From contig WRFN01000006.1 of NCBI GenBank assembly GCA_009778785.1, positions 1-64,000 of the forward strand: 64,000 nt of DNA. The letters run 5' to 3'. Source of the DNA: Betaproteobacteria bacterium. Lineage in GTDB: Bacteria > Pseudomonadota > Gammaproteobacteria > Burkholderiales > Casimicrobiaceae. The notes under the pieces were generated by a model. That model had not been told where the DNA came from. It was given only the letters and a program-made list of their open reading frames with translations, and searched no databases. A program made the position numbers and the translations under genes. Positions 30,427-39,357 of this stretch are shown in pieces (positions within the stretch are counted from its first letter, which is position 1; each line of letters starts with the position of its first letter).

Positions 30427-32498
30427 GGCGCGCTGTCCTCCGCCGGTCGACCATCGGGATCGTCGTCCTCATCGGTGCGCTCTTTCGTGATCGCTTGTTT
30501 CGGCGGCGAGTGAACCCACGCCAGCGTGTCCAGCAACGAAAATGCTTGCTCGCGTTCCTGCGCATAAATTTTGGTGTTGGTCAGCACTTTCTTGACATAA
30601 TCGCGTGTTTCATCGAATGGGATGGATTCGACCCAGATATCGCCTTCTTTCGCCGCTCCGCCTTTCGCTGCCGCTTTCGCGCGCCAGGAACGCGCCCGGT
30701 TCGGCCCGGCGTTGTACGCCACCGCCGCCAGCACCAGCGAACCATCCAACTCGTCGAGACAATGTTTGAGATAGAACGCGCCGAAGTCGGCATTGACATC
30801 GGCGTTTTCGAGTAAATCGAGACGATAATCGGTTGTCCCTGTTTTCTTCGCCACCCAGCGCGCCGTGCGCGGCATCAGTTGCATCAAGCCAATGGCGCCG
30901 GCGCTCGACACAATGTCGGGAACAAAGCGCGATTCCTGTCGCGCCACCGCGTAAAGCCAACTCTCGTCCACGCCGCGCGCCGTGCTGGCGCGCTGAAACG
31001 CCTCGGGAAACGGGCGCGGATAACGCAACGCCAATTCCATCGGCGCCGTCATTCGTTCGGCGGCGGCAATCGAACGGTCGAACATGCCTTGCTGCGCCAT
31101 CGCCACCGCCGCCACCCGCAACTCCGAATCGTCGAGCTGACGCGCCAGCGCCCGCCACTCGATCAACATTTCAGGACGCATGTCGAGCGCCTGAAGTTTG
31201 ACGATTCGCTGCACTGCGTCGCGCTTCAAAAAATCGTTCGCTGTCTCCGGCCACCCCGGCGCGGTCGGCACCGCCCACGGCGGCGCCGAATCGGCAGGCA
31301 AACGTTCGCGCGCCAGAAAACCGTAATACGTCGGTTGCCCTGCCAGTTGCCGGTACAGCGTTCGCGCTTGCCGCAACGCTTCTTCGTCTTTGCGTTGTTC
31401 CAAGCAACGCGCGCGCCAGTAGCGCCACATCTCGTCGTCGCGACTGGCGGCGGGCAACGCCGCCATCGTCGTCAACGCCGCTTCGTAATCGCCCGCCCAC
31501 AACGCCGCCCGTATCCGCCACGGCAGTTGCGTTTCGCTCAATGTCGCGTTGCCCGCTTCGGCGAAGAAACGGTTGGCGTCGGGGTGCAAACTGCGCGCCG
31601 CTTGATACGCCAATCGCACGTTGCCGTATTCCTGATCTTCCTTCGGCCATTGATCGCGGATCGCCATCCAGGCGCGGCGCGCTTGTTCGACATCCTGCCG
31701 CGCCGCCCGCTCCAGCGCGTAGTACAACAATTCGCGCGCGCCTTTCTGCTTGGGCGTCGGCCTGCTGTTCAAGTATTTCAATGACTGCCGCTCGGCTTGC
31801 GCGAAAGTGCGCTCATCGGCGCGCTGCGCCGCAGGCAACCGCTGCCACAGCGCCCGCACCAGCGGCACGTTCGCCGCTTGCACCGCCAACAGATAACGCG
31901 CGCGCACATCGTCGTCGGTCAATACGCCTTTGGCCCGCATCGCCTCGAACACCGGCTTGCAGGAATCCGGCAAGGACTTGCCGGTCAGCCACAACGCTTT
32001 CCCCGCTTCGAGCGCACCGTCGCCGTCACGCTGATAGCGGTACTGAATGCCGTAACAGATCAACTCGGCGTCTTCCTCCGCCGGCGGATAGTCGATCGCA
32101 AAGTAATTCCAGTCCTCCGCTTTTCCCAGCGCCTTCAGCCAAGCGCGTTGCAACAACGGCGCCAGCGGTGTTCCGGCGGCTTGCTGAAGAAAGGTATGAA
32201 CCTCGTTATCGAGTTGGCGCGGCGGCGTTTTTTCGAGTGCGACGCGAAGCCACCAGTAATCGACATACGGCGCCAGAATGTGGCCGGTCGGATTGAGACG
32301 GTCAAACGCCGGCAGATCGCGCGCCTCATAGGCGGCTTTGGCGGCCATAATCGCGGCATCGCCGACCAGCGTCGGCTTGGCGGACGACGAGGTCGCCGCC
32401 ACCGCGGTTGTCATCAAACCCCACGCCAACGCCGCCGCACCCAGCTTTGCCGCCAGTCTCTGCGTGATTTTCACTGAAAAAAAACTTTGTCGCTGCAT
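30423..32498 (-). CDS. slt: Soluble lytic murein transglycosylase (Slt70-like)
   Basis: A 691-residue periplasmic protein with a signal peptide (about 1-30, cleavage near AVA-AT), a long superhelical U/L domain, and a C-terminal SLT domain: LYAVARQESRFVPDIVSSAGAIGLMQLMPRTA carries the catalytic glutamate, and AVAYNAGPNRARSW the family motif. It cleaves peptidoglycan to 1,6-anhydromuropeptides. The frame is open to 32651 but the signal sequence sets the start at 32498. First gene of the slt - NDUFA9-like - cca operon, divergent from purK. Confidence 0.93.
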   Translation of the reverse strand: MQRQSFFSVKITQRLAAKLGAAALAWGLMTTAVAATSSSAKPTLVGDAAIMAAKAAYEARDLPAFDRLNPTGHILAPYVDYWWLRVALEKTPPRQLDNEVHTFLQQAAGTPLAPLLQRAWLKALGKAEDWNYFAIDYPPAEEDAELICYGIQYRYQRDGDGALEAGKALWLTGKSLPDSCKPVFEAMRAKGVLTDDDVRARYLLAVQAANVPLVRALWQRLPAAQRADERTFAQAERQSLKYLNSRPTPKQKGARELLYYALERAARQDVEQARRAWMAIRDQWPKEDQEYGNVRLAYQAARSLHPDANRFFAEAGNATLSETQLPWRIRAALWAGDYEAALTTMAALPAASRDDEMWRYWRARCLEQRKDEEALRQARTLYRQLAGQPTYYGFLARERLPADSAPPWAVPTAPGWPETANDFLKRDAVQRIVKLQALDMRPEMLIEWRALARQLDDSELRVAAVAMAQQGMFDRSIAAAERMTAPMELALRYPRPFPEAFQRASTARGVDESWLYAVARQESRFVPDIVSSAGAIGLMQLMPRTARWVAKKTGTTDYRLDLLENADVNADFGAFYLKHCLDELDGSLVLAAVAYNAGPNRARSWRAKAAAKGGAAKEGDIWVESIPFDETRDYVKKVLTNTKIYAQEREQAFSLLDTLAWVHSPPKQAITKERTDEDDDPDGRPAEDSAP

Positions 32499-32640
32499 TC
32501 CGTTTCCCTCAGTTGCCCTTAATAGCATGCCATTGTCTGAAATGCAAACTTCCGACACAAAAACCTCCTTATCGCCAGTTTTCACGTCGCAACGGGTAAA
32601 ATAATCTTTCTCCGAAAAGCCGCTGATTTGACCCAAAACC

Positions 32641-33924
32641 ATGACAACCACGCCGTCTTCTTCGCCTTCTTTTCCCGCCCCGCCTGCCGACGAGGGCTTC
32701 TGCGAGCCTGCTTTTGGCGAGGAAATCGACGCCGAAGCGACTCTTTCGCCGGTTGCGCCGCTGCCGCCCGGCAGTTGGCTGGCGGTTCTGGGCGGCGGCC
32801 AGTTGGGGTTGATGTTTTGTCAGGCCGCCCAGCGCCTGGGTTACCGCGTCGCCGCAATCGATCCCGATCCCGCCGCGCCGATTGCCGCCGTCGCCGACAA
32901 GCTGTGGACGACCTCGTATCAAGACGACGACGCCCTGCAAGCGATCAGCGAACTGGCGCAGGCCGCCACCATCGAATTCGAGAACGTGCCTTATATGGCG
33001 CTGGCGTATCTGGCGGCGCACATGCCGATGCGCCCTGCCGCTGACAGCGTTAGCATCGCTCAAAACCGCATTCAGGAAAAAATGTTTTTCGCGCGTTGCG
33101 CCCTGCCGGTCGCGCCTTTCGTCACGTTGCGCGACGGCAACGATCTTTTGTCGTCGATTCCGAAGGCTTTATTCCCGGGTCGCCTCAAAACCGCGCGGCT
33201 CGGCTACGACGGTAAAGGGCAATGCGCCGTCGCCACATTCGAGCAATTGGGCGACGCCTTCCGGCAACTCGGCAATGTTCTCTGCGTGCTGGAAAAACAA
33301 CTGAAGCTGGCGCGCGAAATTTCGGTGCTGATCGCCCGCGATGCACAAGGCAACATCGCCGTGTGGCCGATTGCCGAAAACATTCACCGCGACGGAATTC
33401 TCGACGTGACCATCGTACCCGCCCGCATCAGCAAAGCTATCGCGCAGAGCGCTTGCGATTATGCGCGCCGCGTCGTCGAAGGCATGGGTTATCGCGGCGT
33501 GTTGTGTATCGAGTTCTTCATCGACACTCAGGACAATCTTTTCCTGAACGAGATGGCGCCGCGCCCGCACAACTCCGGCCATCACACCATCGAGTCGTGC
33601 GTCACCTCGCAATTTGAACAACAGGCGCGCATCATCGCCGACTTGCCGCTCGGCGACCCTTCGCAGAAAACGCCGGCGGTGATGCTGAACCTGCTCGGCG
33701 ATCTGTGGTTTCCCGAAAGCAATTCCACCACGCCGCGCGAACCGGATTGGAATGCGTTGCTGGCCGACAGCAACGCGCACCTGCATTTGTACGGAAAGAA
33801 AGAAGCGCGGCGCGGCCGCAAAATGGGACACATCACTATCTGCGCCGCAACGCTGGACGAAGCCTTGCACACGGCGCGGCGCTTGCGGAAAGCGCTGCAC
33901 TTGCCGGACGCAAACGCCCTTTAA
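32641..33924 (+). CDS. purK: 5-(carboxyamino)imidazole ribonucleotide synthase
   Basis: A 427-residue ATP-grasp enzyme of purine synthesis (AIR + bicarbonate + ATP to N5-CAIR). WLAVLGGGQLGLMFCQAAQRLGYRV starts the core; TIEFENVPYMALAYL, ARLGYDGKGQCAV and FLNEMAPRPHNSGHHTIE are PurK signatures. A 47-residue Ser/Pro/Ala-rich N-terminal extension precedes the core; no internal ATG fits better. No purE is visible beside it. It leads a three-gene set with the hydrolase and the thioredoxin-like gene. Confidence 0.94.
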   Translation: MTTTPSSSPSFPAPPADEGFCEPAFGEEIDAEATLSPVAPLPPGSWLAVLGGGQLGLMFCQAAQRLGYRVAAIDPDPAAPIAAVADKLWTTSYQDDDALQAISELAQAATIEFENVPYMALAYLAAHMPMRPAADSVSIAQNRIQEKMFFARCALPVAPFVTLRDGNDLLSSIPKALFPGRLKTARLGYDGKGQCAVATFEQLGDAFRQLGNVLCVLEKQLKLAREISVLIARDAQGNIAVWPIAENIHRDGILDVTIVPARISKAIAQSACDYARRVVEGMGYRGVLCIEFFIDTQDNLFLNEMAPRPHNSGHHTIESCVTSQFEQQARIIADLPLGDPSQKTPAVMLNLLGDLWFPESNSTTPREPDWNALLADSNAHLHLYGKKEARRGRKMGHITICAATLDEALHTARRLRKALHLPDANAL

Positions 33925-33969
33925 TCACCAGCGCGGCGATTCGAATCAACGGAAGCAAGGAAAGTGACC

Positions 33970-34503
33970 ATGAACAAAGCTTTGATCGTCATCGACATGC
34001 AGAACGATTTCATCGACGGCGCGCTGGGTTCACTGCAAGCACAAGCCATCGTGCCCCGCGTCGTCGAAAAAATCAAAGCGCACCGCGATGGCGCCATTCT
34101 TTTCACACGCGATACTCACCAACCGAATTATCTGCAAACGCAAGAGGGGAAAAACCTGCCCGTGCCGCACTGTATTGAAGGCACGGCGGGCTGGCAAATC
34201 GCCGAAGCCGTCGCGGCGGCGGTCGATCTTCCTTCGTGTCCGATCTTCAACAAAGGCAGTTTCGGCAGTCTGGAACTGGCGCAATACCTTCGTCAAAAAA
34301 AATTCGACGAGATTGAATTGGTCGGGCTGGTTTCCTCCATCTGCGTCATCTCGAACGCGCTGCTGATTAAGGCACACTTGCCGGAAGCGACGATCATCGT
34401 CGATGCCGCCTGCACCGCCGGCGTAACGGACGAAGATCAACGCGCCAGCTTGTGCGTAATGAAGATGTGCCACGTTCGCGTCGTCAACGAACAAGCATCG
34501 TGA
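33970..34503 (+). CDS. Cysteine hydrolase of the isochorismatase/nicotinamidase family
   Basis: A 177-residue protein starting MNKALIVIDMQNDFIDGALGS, where D10 is the catalytic aspartate. The nucleophile cysteine lies in LVGLVSSICVISNALL near residue 125, and a central stretch LFTRDTHQPNY supplies metal-type residues, as in nicotinamidase PncA. Substrate cannot be assigned. AAGGAAAGTGACC precedes the ATG. Its stop overlaps the GTG start of the thioredoxin-like gene (GTGA). Confidence 0.85.
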   Translation: MNKALIVIDMQNDFIDGALGSLQAQAIVPRVVEKIKAHRDGAILFTRDTHQPNYLQTQEGKNLPVPHCIEGTAGWQIAEAVAAAVDLPSCPIFNKGSFGSLELAQYLRQKKFDEIELVGLVSSICVISNALLIKAHLPEATIIVDAACTAGVTDEDQRASLCVMKMCHVRVVNEQAS

Positions 34504-34928
34504 AGCATCGGGATAGCGAAACATTGGAATATGCGCCGGTTTATCTGGCGGCACAGTGGGCAGCGCTGCAAGCGCGGCGGCGCTCATCGGCTTCCTCGAC
34601 GCTTGTCGTTTGCCTGTGCGCCGAGTGGTGCGCCGTCTGCCGCGATTTCAAAACAGAGTACCGCGCGCTGGCGCAGCAACAACCGGAAATTTTATTCGCT
34701 TACCTCGACATCGAAGACGACGAAGCGCTCATCGGCGCGCTCGATCTCGACGACTTCCCGACCCTCGCCGTCTTTCGCGGCGACGCCCTCGTTCACTTCG
34801 GCGTCGCCAAAGCAGAGCGCGACAGCATCACGCGATTGCTGCGAAAACTCGACGCTTCGCCGTCGCTGACGCCGCCACTTGCGTTGCAGCCATTGTGCAA
34901 CGCGGTTGGCGGAAAAGCCGGCGAATAA
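34500..34928 (+). CDS. Thioredoxin-like protein
   Basis: A 142-residue thioredoxin-fold protein. TLVVCLCAEWCAVCRDFKTEY contains the redox WCAVC pair near residue 45; FAYLDIEDDEALIGALDLDDFPTLAVF provides the cis-proline region. No signal peptide, so cytoplasmic. GTG start overlaps the hydrolase stop. The active site CAVC differs from CGPC, so a specialised reductase or chaperone role is likely. Confidence 0.85.
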   Translation: MKHRDSETLEYAPVYLAAQWAALQARRRSSASSTLVVCLCAEWCAVCRDFKTEYRALAQQQPEILFAYLDIEDDEALIGALDLDDFPTLAVFRGDALVHFGVAKAERDSITRLLRKLDASPSLTPPLALQPLCNAVGGKAGE

Positions 34929-35033
34929 GGCCGTATGCCGTAAGGGCGGTTTGCGAACCACCTCTACAACAACACAACCCCCCACCCACTTTCGCGGGCA
35001 TCTCTTTTCAAAAGGGGTTTGGTTTATAGACCC

Positions 35034-35390
35034 CTACGCTTGTTCCTTCGGCTTGTTGGATGCATCCACAAAAATCACGCGCGGCCGGTGAGAGGTCGCT
35101 TCCGCCGTTGTCATGTCCGCGTAAGAAATCACGATGATCTCATCCCCCGCTTGCACGAGCCTTGCCGCCGCGCCGTTCAAACACACGACACCCGAATGCG
35201 CTTCTCCCTCAATGGTGTAAGTTTCAAACCGCGCGCCGTTGTTTTTATTGACGATCTGAACCTTCTCGTGCGGCAGAATATCCGCCAACGCCATCAAATG
35301 CCCATCAATGGTGATACTTCCAAAATAATTCAAATTGGCGTCGGTCACCCGCGCGCCATGAATTTTGGATTTCATCATACTGCGAATCAT
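35034..35390 (-). CDS. panD: Aspartate 1-decarboxylase
   Basis: A 118-residue proenzyme making beta-alanine for pantothenate. [23 protein letters not shown] holds the Gly-Ser self-cleavage site (serine becomes the pyruvoyl group); [44 protein letters not shown] follow. An internal ATG five residues in is equally possible as start. Stands alone, convergent with the thioredoxin-like gene. Confidence 0.95.
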   Translation of the reverse strand: MIRSMMKSKIHGARVTDANLNYFGSITIDGHLMALADILPHEKVQIVNKNNGARFETYTIEGEAHSGVVCLNGAAARLVQAGDEIIVISYADMTTAEATSHRPRVIFVDASNKPKEQA

Positions 35391-35539
35391 AAAGCTTCCT
35401 TTCCTGCCGAAGGCGGAATATTAACAGCGCTTTTCTGAAAAAGCATCCGACCCGTCGTTTGCCCGACTTCTCCTCTTTCGTTGACGGGCCGGATGCGGCA
35501 GGAGCCAGCCGAAAGCACTCGGCAGGAAGCAACAACCAC

Positions 35540-35755
35540 TCATTCATGATGAAACCGCATTTTGTTGGTAAGCGTTTCCGCTGGAAGAGTTCGTAAAATT
35601 TCTCTCGCCCGCGCGCTCAACGAACCGCTTTGGGCCGTCAGCCATTTTTCCGCCACCAGCGCTGCTTTCGCCACGGCGGATGACATGCTGCGTTCTTCTT
35701 CCGAATGCAGAATCGCCAGAAAAAGGTCGTCGCCGTCCATGGGAATGTTGTCCAT
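35540..35755 (-). CDS. Hypothetical 71-residue protein
   Basis: Starts MDNIPMDGDDLFLAILHSEEERSMS and is helical and charged, with AAVAEKW-type stretches (AKAALVAEKWLTAQSG, LSARAREILRTLPAET). A TTG at 35770 would overlap the membrane peptide's stop. It directly follows that 58-residue gene, so the pair may be an operon. No family recognised. Confidence 0.5.
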   Translation of the reverse strand: MDNIPMDGDDLFLAILHSEEERSMSSAVAKAALVAEKWLTAQSGSLSARAREILRTLPAETLTNKMRFHHE

Positions 35756-35766
35756 GTCCTCACCAT

Positions 35767-35943
35767 TCAAGACGATGCGCTACCGACCAGAAACAGGATC
35801 GCCGCCATCAGCACCAGACTGGAGAGCAGGCCGGTCATCAGCGCCGCACCGACGAAGCGCAGCAGGGTGCGCACACCGCTCCTCCCCATCACCGGAAAGC
35901 GTTCGGGGGAAGCGGGTGCGGGAGCGTGGAAAGTGGCTGACAT
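35767..35943 (-). CDS. Small single-pass membrane protein
   Basis: A 58-residue peptide: Pro/Ala-rich N-terminus, basic turn GRSGVRTLLRF, then a long hydrophobic helix (GAALMTGLLSSLVLMAAILFLVG) at the C-terminus. GGAGAATTTC precedes the ATG. It is divergent from the PDS-type response regulator, 180 bases away. It has no LPXTG-like signal, so it is not an evident sortase substrate. Function unknown. Confidence 0.5.
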   Translation of the reverse strand: MSATFHAPAPASPERFPVMGRSGVRTLLRFVGAALMTGLLSSLVLMAAILFLVGSASS

Positions 35944-36123
35944 GAAATTCTCCAAAAGAAAATGTTTCGATGGCGCCATTACACCTGTCAACCCTGACCG
36001 TTTCGGTCGCCGTTGCTGCCAAAACGCTGATCAATCATGGCAAAGTGATGGCAATACGCGAAAATCGCGCCCGTCGCCCGCCGCTTCGGCTATAGTGCAG
36101 TCATTGCTTCTTTGGAGAATGCC

Positions 36124-36822
36124 ATGAGCCGCCACATCGCCCTGATCGAAGACGAACCGGCGCTGCGCGACAACTGCGCCGAAGCGCTGCGTCGGCAGGG
36201 TTACAAAGTATCCACTTACGCCAACCGCGCCGACGCGCTCGCCGCCTTCGCCGCCCGCCTGCCCGATCTGGCGTTGATCGACATCAGCCTGGGCGATGAA
36301 GTCGATGGCGGCTTCACGCTGTGCCGCGAACTGCGAGCGCGCTCGGAGCGATTGCCAATCATTTTTCTTTCGGCGCGCGACAGCGATTTCGACATCGTGG
36401 CGGGCTTGCGCATGGGCGCCGACGATTACGTTACCAAGGATGTCAGTCTGCCGCACTTGACCGCTCGCATCGCCACGCTGTTTCGACGCAGCGATCTGGC
36501 CGCGTCGCCGCCGGAAGCCGACGATGTGCTGGTGCGCGGCGCCTTGCGTCTCGATTTGCCGCGGCTGTCGGCACACTGGCAGGAAACGCCGGTGCCGCTC
36601 ACCGTTACCGAGTTCTGGATGGTGCACACGCTGGCGCGTCATCCGGGTCACGTCAAAGACCGGGAAAGCCTGATGAAAGACGCGCGCATCTACGTTGACG
36701 AAGCGACGATCACCTCGCACATCAAACGCATTCGCCGCAAATTCGCCGCCATCGATCCGGCTTTCGATCACATCGTCACCGTCTATGGCATGGGTTATCG
36801 CTGGAACCCACAGGAAACATGA
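36124..36822 (+). CDS. OmpR-type response regulator, proteobacterial dedicated sortase system (PdsR) type
   Basis: A 232-residue regulator. The receiver domain starts MSRHIALIEDEPALRDNCAEAL, phosphate acceptor aspartate in LALIDISLGDEVDGGF, then LPIIFLSARDSDFDIVAGLRMGADDYVTKDVSLPHL; the C-terminal winged helix has LTVTEFWMVHTLARHPGHVK and ITSHIKRIRRKF. The phrases SARDSDFDIV and TKDVSLPHL are what I associate with the PDS regulator family. GGAGAATGCC precedes the ATG at 36124. It overlaps the kinase gene (ATGA). Confidence 0.85.
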   Translation: MSRHIALIEDEPALRDNCAEALRRQGYKVSTYANRADALAAFAARLPDLALIDISLGDEVDGGFTLCRELRARSERLPIIFLSARDSDFDIVAGLRMGADDYVTKDVSLPHLTARIATLFRRSDLAASPPEADDVLVRGALRLDLPRLSAHWQETPVPLTVTEFWMVHTLARHPGHVKDRESLMKDARIYVDEATITSHIKRIRRKFAAIDPAFDHIVTVYGMGYRWNPQET

Positions 36823-38594
36823 AAACACCCGCGACTTTATCGCCTTCGCCTCGCCGTCGCCGCTTCGGTATCCGGCGCTTCGGCATTCGGCTGCAACTGC
36901 TGCTGGCGCTGGCGGTGTTGCTGGTGCTTCCCTGGCTCGGCTACGAATATCTGCGCGAAGTCGATCTTTTTCTCAAGAGTGGTCAAGAGCGAACTTTGCG
37001 CGTCACCGCCAAAGCGGTAGCAACCGCGTTGTACGAACGCCCCGATGTTTTCCGCGCCGACAGCGCCGTCTCTCTGCCGCAAGCGCAACGCGAAGCCGAT
37101 GCCGCCGATTTTCCGAATGCGCCGTCGCCCGAAGAAGCTCCACCTGACACGCCGCCGCGTTTGCCGACGCAACCGCTGGTCGTCGCGCCCTTGTCGTTGT
37201 CGCCAACGCCGACAACACCATTACCGGCCAACTTGCAACAGCAACTCGAAACTGCGTTGACGCCGCTGGTGCCCAACAACGTGCGACTGTGGGTCGTCGA
37301 TCGTGACTTGCGCGTACTGGCGCGACTCGGCTCTTTGCATCGGCTGATCGACGAGCGCCCGCCGCAACCGTTTAGCTGGAGCGATCCCTGGCCGTGGCTG
37401 CGCGCTCTTCTGGTGGAACCGATTTACACGCGCTTGATCGATCAACCGACCGAAGATTTCGTTGACGAACCGGGAACGCAAGCGCTGGCGTCGGCGCGTG
37501 AAGTCGAAGGCGCGCTCTCCGGCATTCCGATGCTGGGTCAACGCCCGACCACGGATCGCGCCGCTACCGTCACCGTCGCCACCACGCCGATCTGGAGCGG
37601 CGACCGCGTTGCCGGCGCCGTGATTGTCGAAGAAACCACCAACGGCATTCTCGCTGCGCGCAATCAGGCGTTCGAGCGCTTGTTCTCGTTGTTGCTGGCA
37701 GCGGTGTTGCTGATCGCCGCCGTGTTGATCGCTTACGCCTCGCGCTTGTCGGCACGCATTCGCCGTTTGCGCAACGAAATCGAACACGCCGTCGATGCGC
37801 GCGGCCGCGCTCACGCTATCGCCGCCAGCGCCGACGCCGGTGACGAGATCGGCGATTTGTCGCGCAGTTTTTCAGATGTGCTCGGTCGTCTCGAAGAAGC
37901 CGCCGTCTATCGCGAACAAATCGCCAGTCGCTTGTCGCATGAACTGCGCACCCCGATTGCCGTCGTTCGCAGCTCGCTCGAAAATCTGCGCGAGCCGCTC
38001 TCCGACGACGAACGTCGCACTTATCTCGAACGCGCGCAAGGTGGGTTGACGCGGTTGTCGCACATTCTGGCGCGAATGAGCGAAGCCTCGCGCCTCGATC
38101 AAAGCATCGTTGACGCCGAGCGCGCCGAAGTCGATCTTTGCGCGCTGCTCAAAAGCAGCGTCGAGGGCTACACGCTGGCGTATCCCGACCGCCGTTTTTC
38201 ACTGCGCGTTCCCGATGAACCGTGCCGTCGTTTCGTGGCGCCCGACTTGATCGTGCAAATGCTCGACAAACTGGTGGCCAACGCGCACGAATTCGCCGTT
38301 CCTGATACCGCTGTCGATATCAATCTGCAAACTTCCGGCAAAAGCGTTGTGCTGCGCGTCGTCAACGAAGGGCCGCTGCCGCCCGAAGGCGACAACGCCG
38401 CGCTGTTCGAGCCGATGGTGTCCGTCCGTCCGGGCAAGCGCAGCGATACCCCGCACCTCGGCTTGGGACTTTACATCGTTCGACTGATCGCCGAGTTTCA
38501 CGGCGGCAATGCGCGCCTTTCGCCGCGCGATGATGCGCTCGGCGCGGTGGTCACCGTCACGTTGAACAGTGCGCCGAATGAAGTCTCAACGTAG
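36819..38594 (+). CDS. Sensor histidine kinase, proteobacterial dedicated sortase system (PdsS) type
   Basis: A 591-residue inner-membrane kinase. Transmembrane helix near residues 25-45, a periplasmic sensor region of about 240 residues with a Pro-rich insert (about 95-140), a second helix near 287-307, HAMP linker, phosphoacceptor histidine in RLSHELRTPIAVVRSSLENL near residue 375, and an HATPase domain with N-box LVANAHEF and G-box LGLGLYIVRLIAEFHGG. Paired with the regulator by ATGA. The sortase and target expected in that system are not in this window. Confidence 0.85.
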   Translation: MKTPATLSPSPRRRRFGIRRFGIRLQLLLALAVLLVLPWLGYEYLREVDLFLKSGQERTLRVTAKAVATALYERPDVFRADSAVSLPQAQREADAADFPNAPSPEEAPPDTPPRLPTQPLVVAPLSLSPTPTTPLPANLQQQLETALTPLVPNNVRLWVVDRDLRVLARLGSLHRLIDERPPQPFSWSDPWPWLRALLVEPIYTRLIDQPTEDFVDEPGTQALASAREVEGALSGIPMLGQRPTTDRAATVTVATTPIWSGDRVAGAVIVEETTNGILAARNQAFERLFSLLLAAVLLIAAVLIAYASRLSARIRRLRNEIEHAVDARGRAHAIAASADAGDEIGDLSRSFSDVLGRLEEAAVYREQIASRLSHELRTPIAVVRSSLENLREPLSDDERRTYLERAQGGLTRLSHILARMSEASRLDQSIVDAERAEVDLCALLKSSVEGYTLAYPDRRFSLRVPDEPCRRFVAPDLIVQMLDKLVANAHEFAVPDTAVDINLQTSGKSVVLRVVNEGPLPPEGDNAALFEPMVSVRPGKRSDTPHLGLGLYIVRLIAEFHGGNARLSPRDDALGAVVTVTLNSAPNEVST

Positions 38595-38859
38595 GAGCGC
38601 TTTTGATTCAAGTTGGTATGCGCCCCCTCTCTCTCTACCCTTCTTCCACAAAGGGAAAGAGAGAAGAAGGCTTAAATGCAAATAAAAATTGTCTCAAAAC
38701 TGTTTCAAACAAAAATTTCACCACGTCGTCGCTCTTCGTTACACATGCTTTACTTTCGATTCACCGTCGTCGTGTACAACTGCGCAACAGTGGGTGTAAC
38801 ATGGCAACGGAGCTTTTGAGAAAATCGCTCCGTTCAACATTCAACAAGGGATTTCAATC

Positions 38860-39357
38860 ATGCGTTATTTGTCTGCTGCTTTGTTATTAAGTGCCGCCAC
38901 CATCGCTGCCGTCGTGCCGACATTGGCGCAGGCGCAACCGCGTGGCGGGCCGCCGCAAGTCATCGTGCGCTGTGAGAGCGACAACGGCCGCTACCGCGAA
39001 TGTCGCATTCCGGATCGCGCCCGTATCGCGCTGTCGCGTCAATTATCCAATTCGTCCTGCGTCGAAAACCGTTCCTGGGGCGTGAAGAAAAATCGCGTGT
39101 GGGTGGATCGCGGCTGTCGCGCCGAATTCTCTGCCATCGGCGGCGCCTGGAGCGGCAAAGGTTGGAGCGGCAGCATCCTCTGCGCCAGCGAAGACTATCG
39201 CACCGTCTCCTGCCGCTGGGATTCGCGTCAGGGTCGCCCGCGTCTGCTTGAACAAGTGTCCGGCGCTGCTTGCGTTGAAGGCAAGAGCTGGGGCGTGGCG
39301 CGCAACGGCGATGTCTGGGTAAGCAACGGTTGTCGGGGTCGTTTTGGCGGACGCTAA
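38860..39357 (+). CDS. Secreted DUF3011 protein
   Basis: A 165-residue exported protein: signal peptide cleaved near LAQA-QP, then two copies of a Cys-rich repeat, VRCESDNGRYRECRI...CVENRSWGVKKNRVWVDRGCRAEF and LCASEDYRTVSCRW...CVEGKSWGVARNGDVWVSNGCRGRF. This is the DUF3011 lectin-like module of two repeats with three conserved cysteines each. AAGGGATTTC precedes the ATG; a hairpin AACGGAGC/GCTCCGTT at 38806-38834 lies in its leader. Role unknown, extracellular or periplasmic. Confidence 0.88.
   Translation: MRYLSAALLLSAATIAAVVPTLAQAQPRGGPPQVIVRCESDNGRYRECRIPDRARIALSRQLSNSSCVENRSWGVKKNRVWVDRGCRAEFSAIGGAWSGKGWSGSILCASEDYRTVSCRWDSRQGRPRLLEQVSGAACVEGKSWGVARNGDVWVSNGCRGRFGGR

Noticed and set aside
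35767-35943. Sortase substrate for the PDS-type pair
   Set aside because: There is no LPXTG-like motif and the C-terminus ends in the helix without a basic tail.
38603-38890. 95-residue ORF before the DUF3011 gene
   Set aside because: Poor composition, no ribosome site, and it overlaps the start of the DUF3011 signal peptide in another frame.
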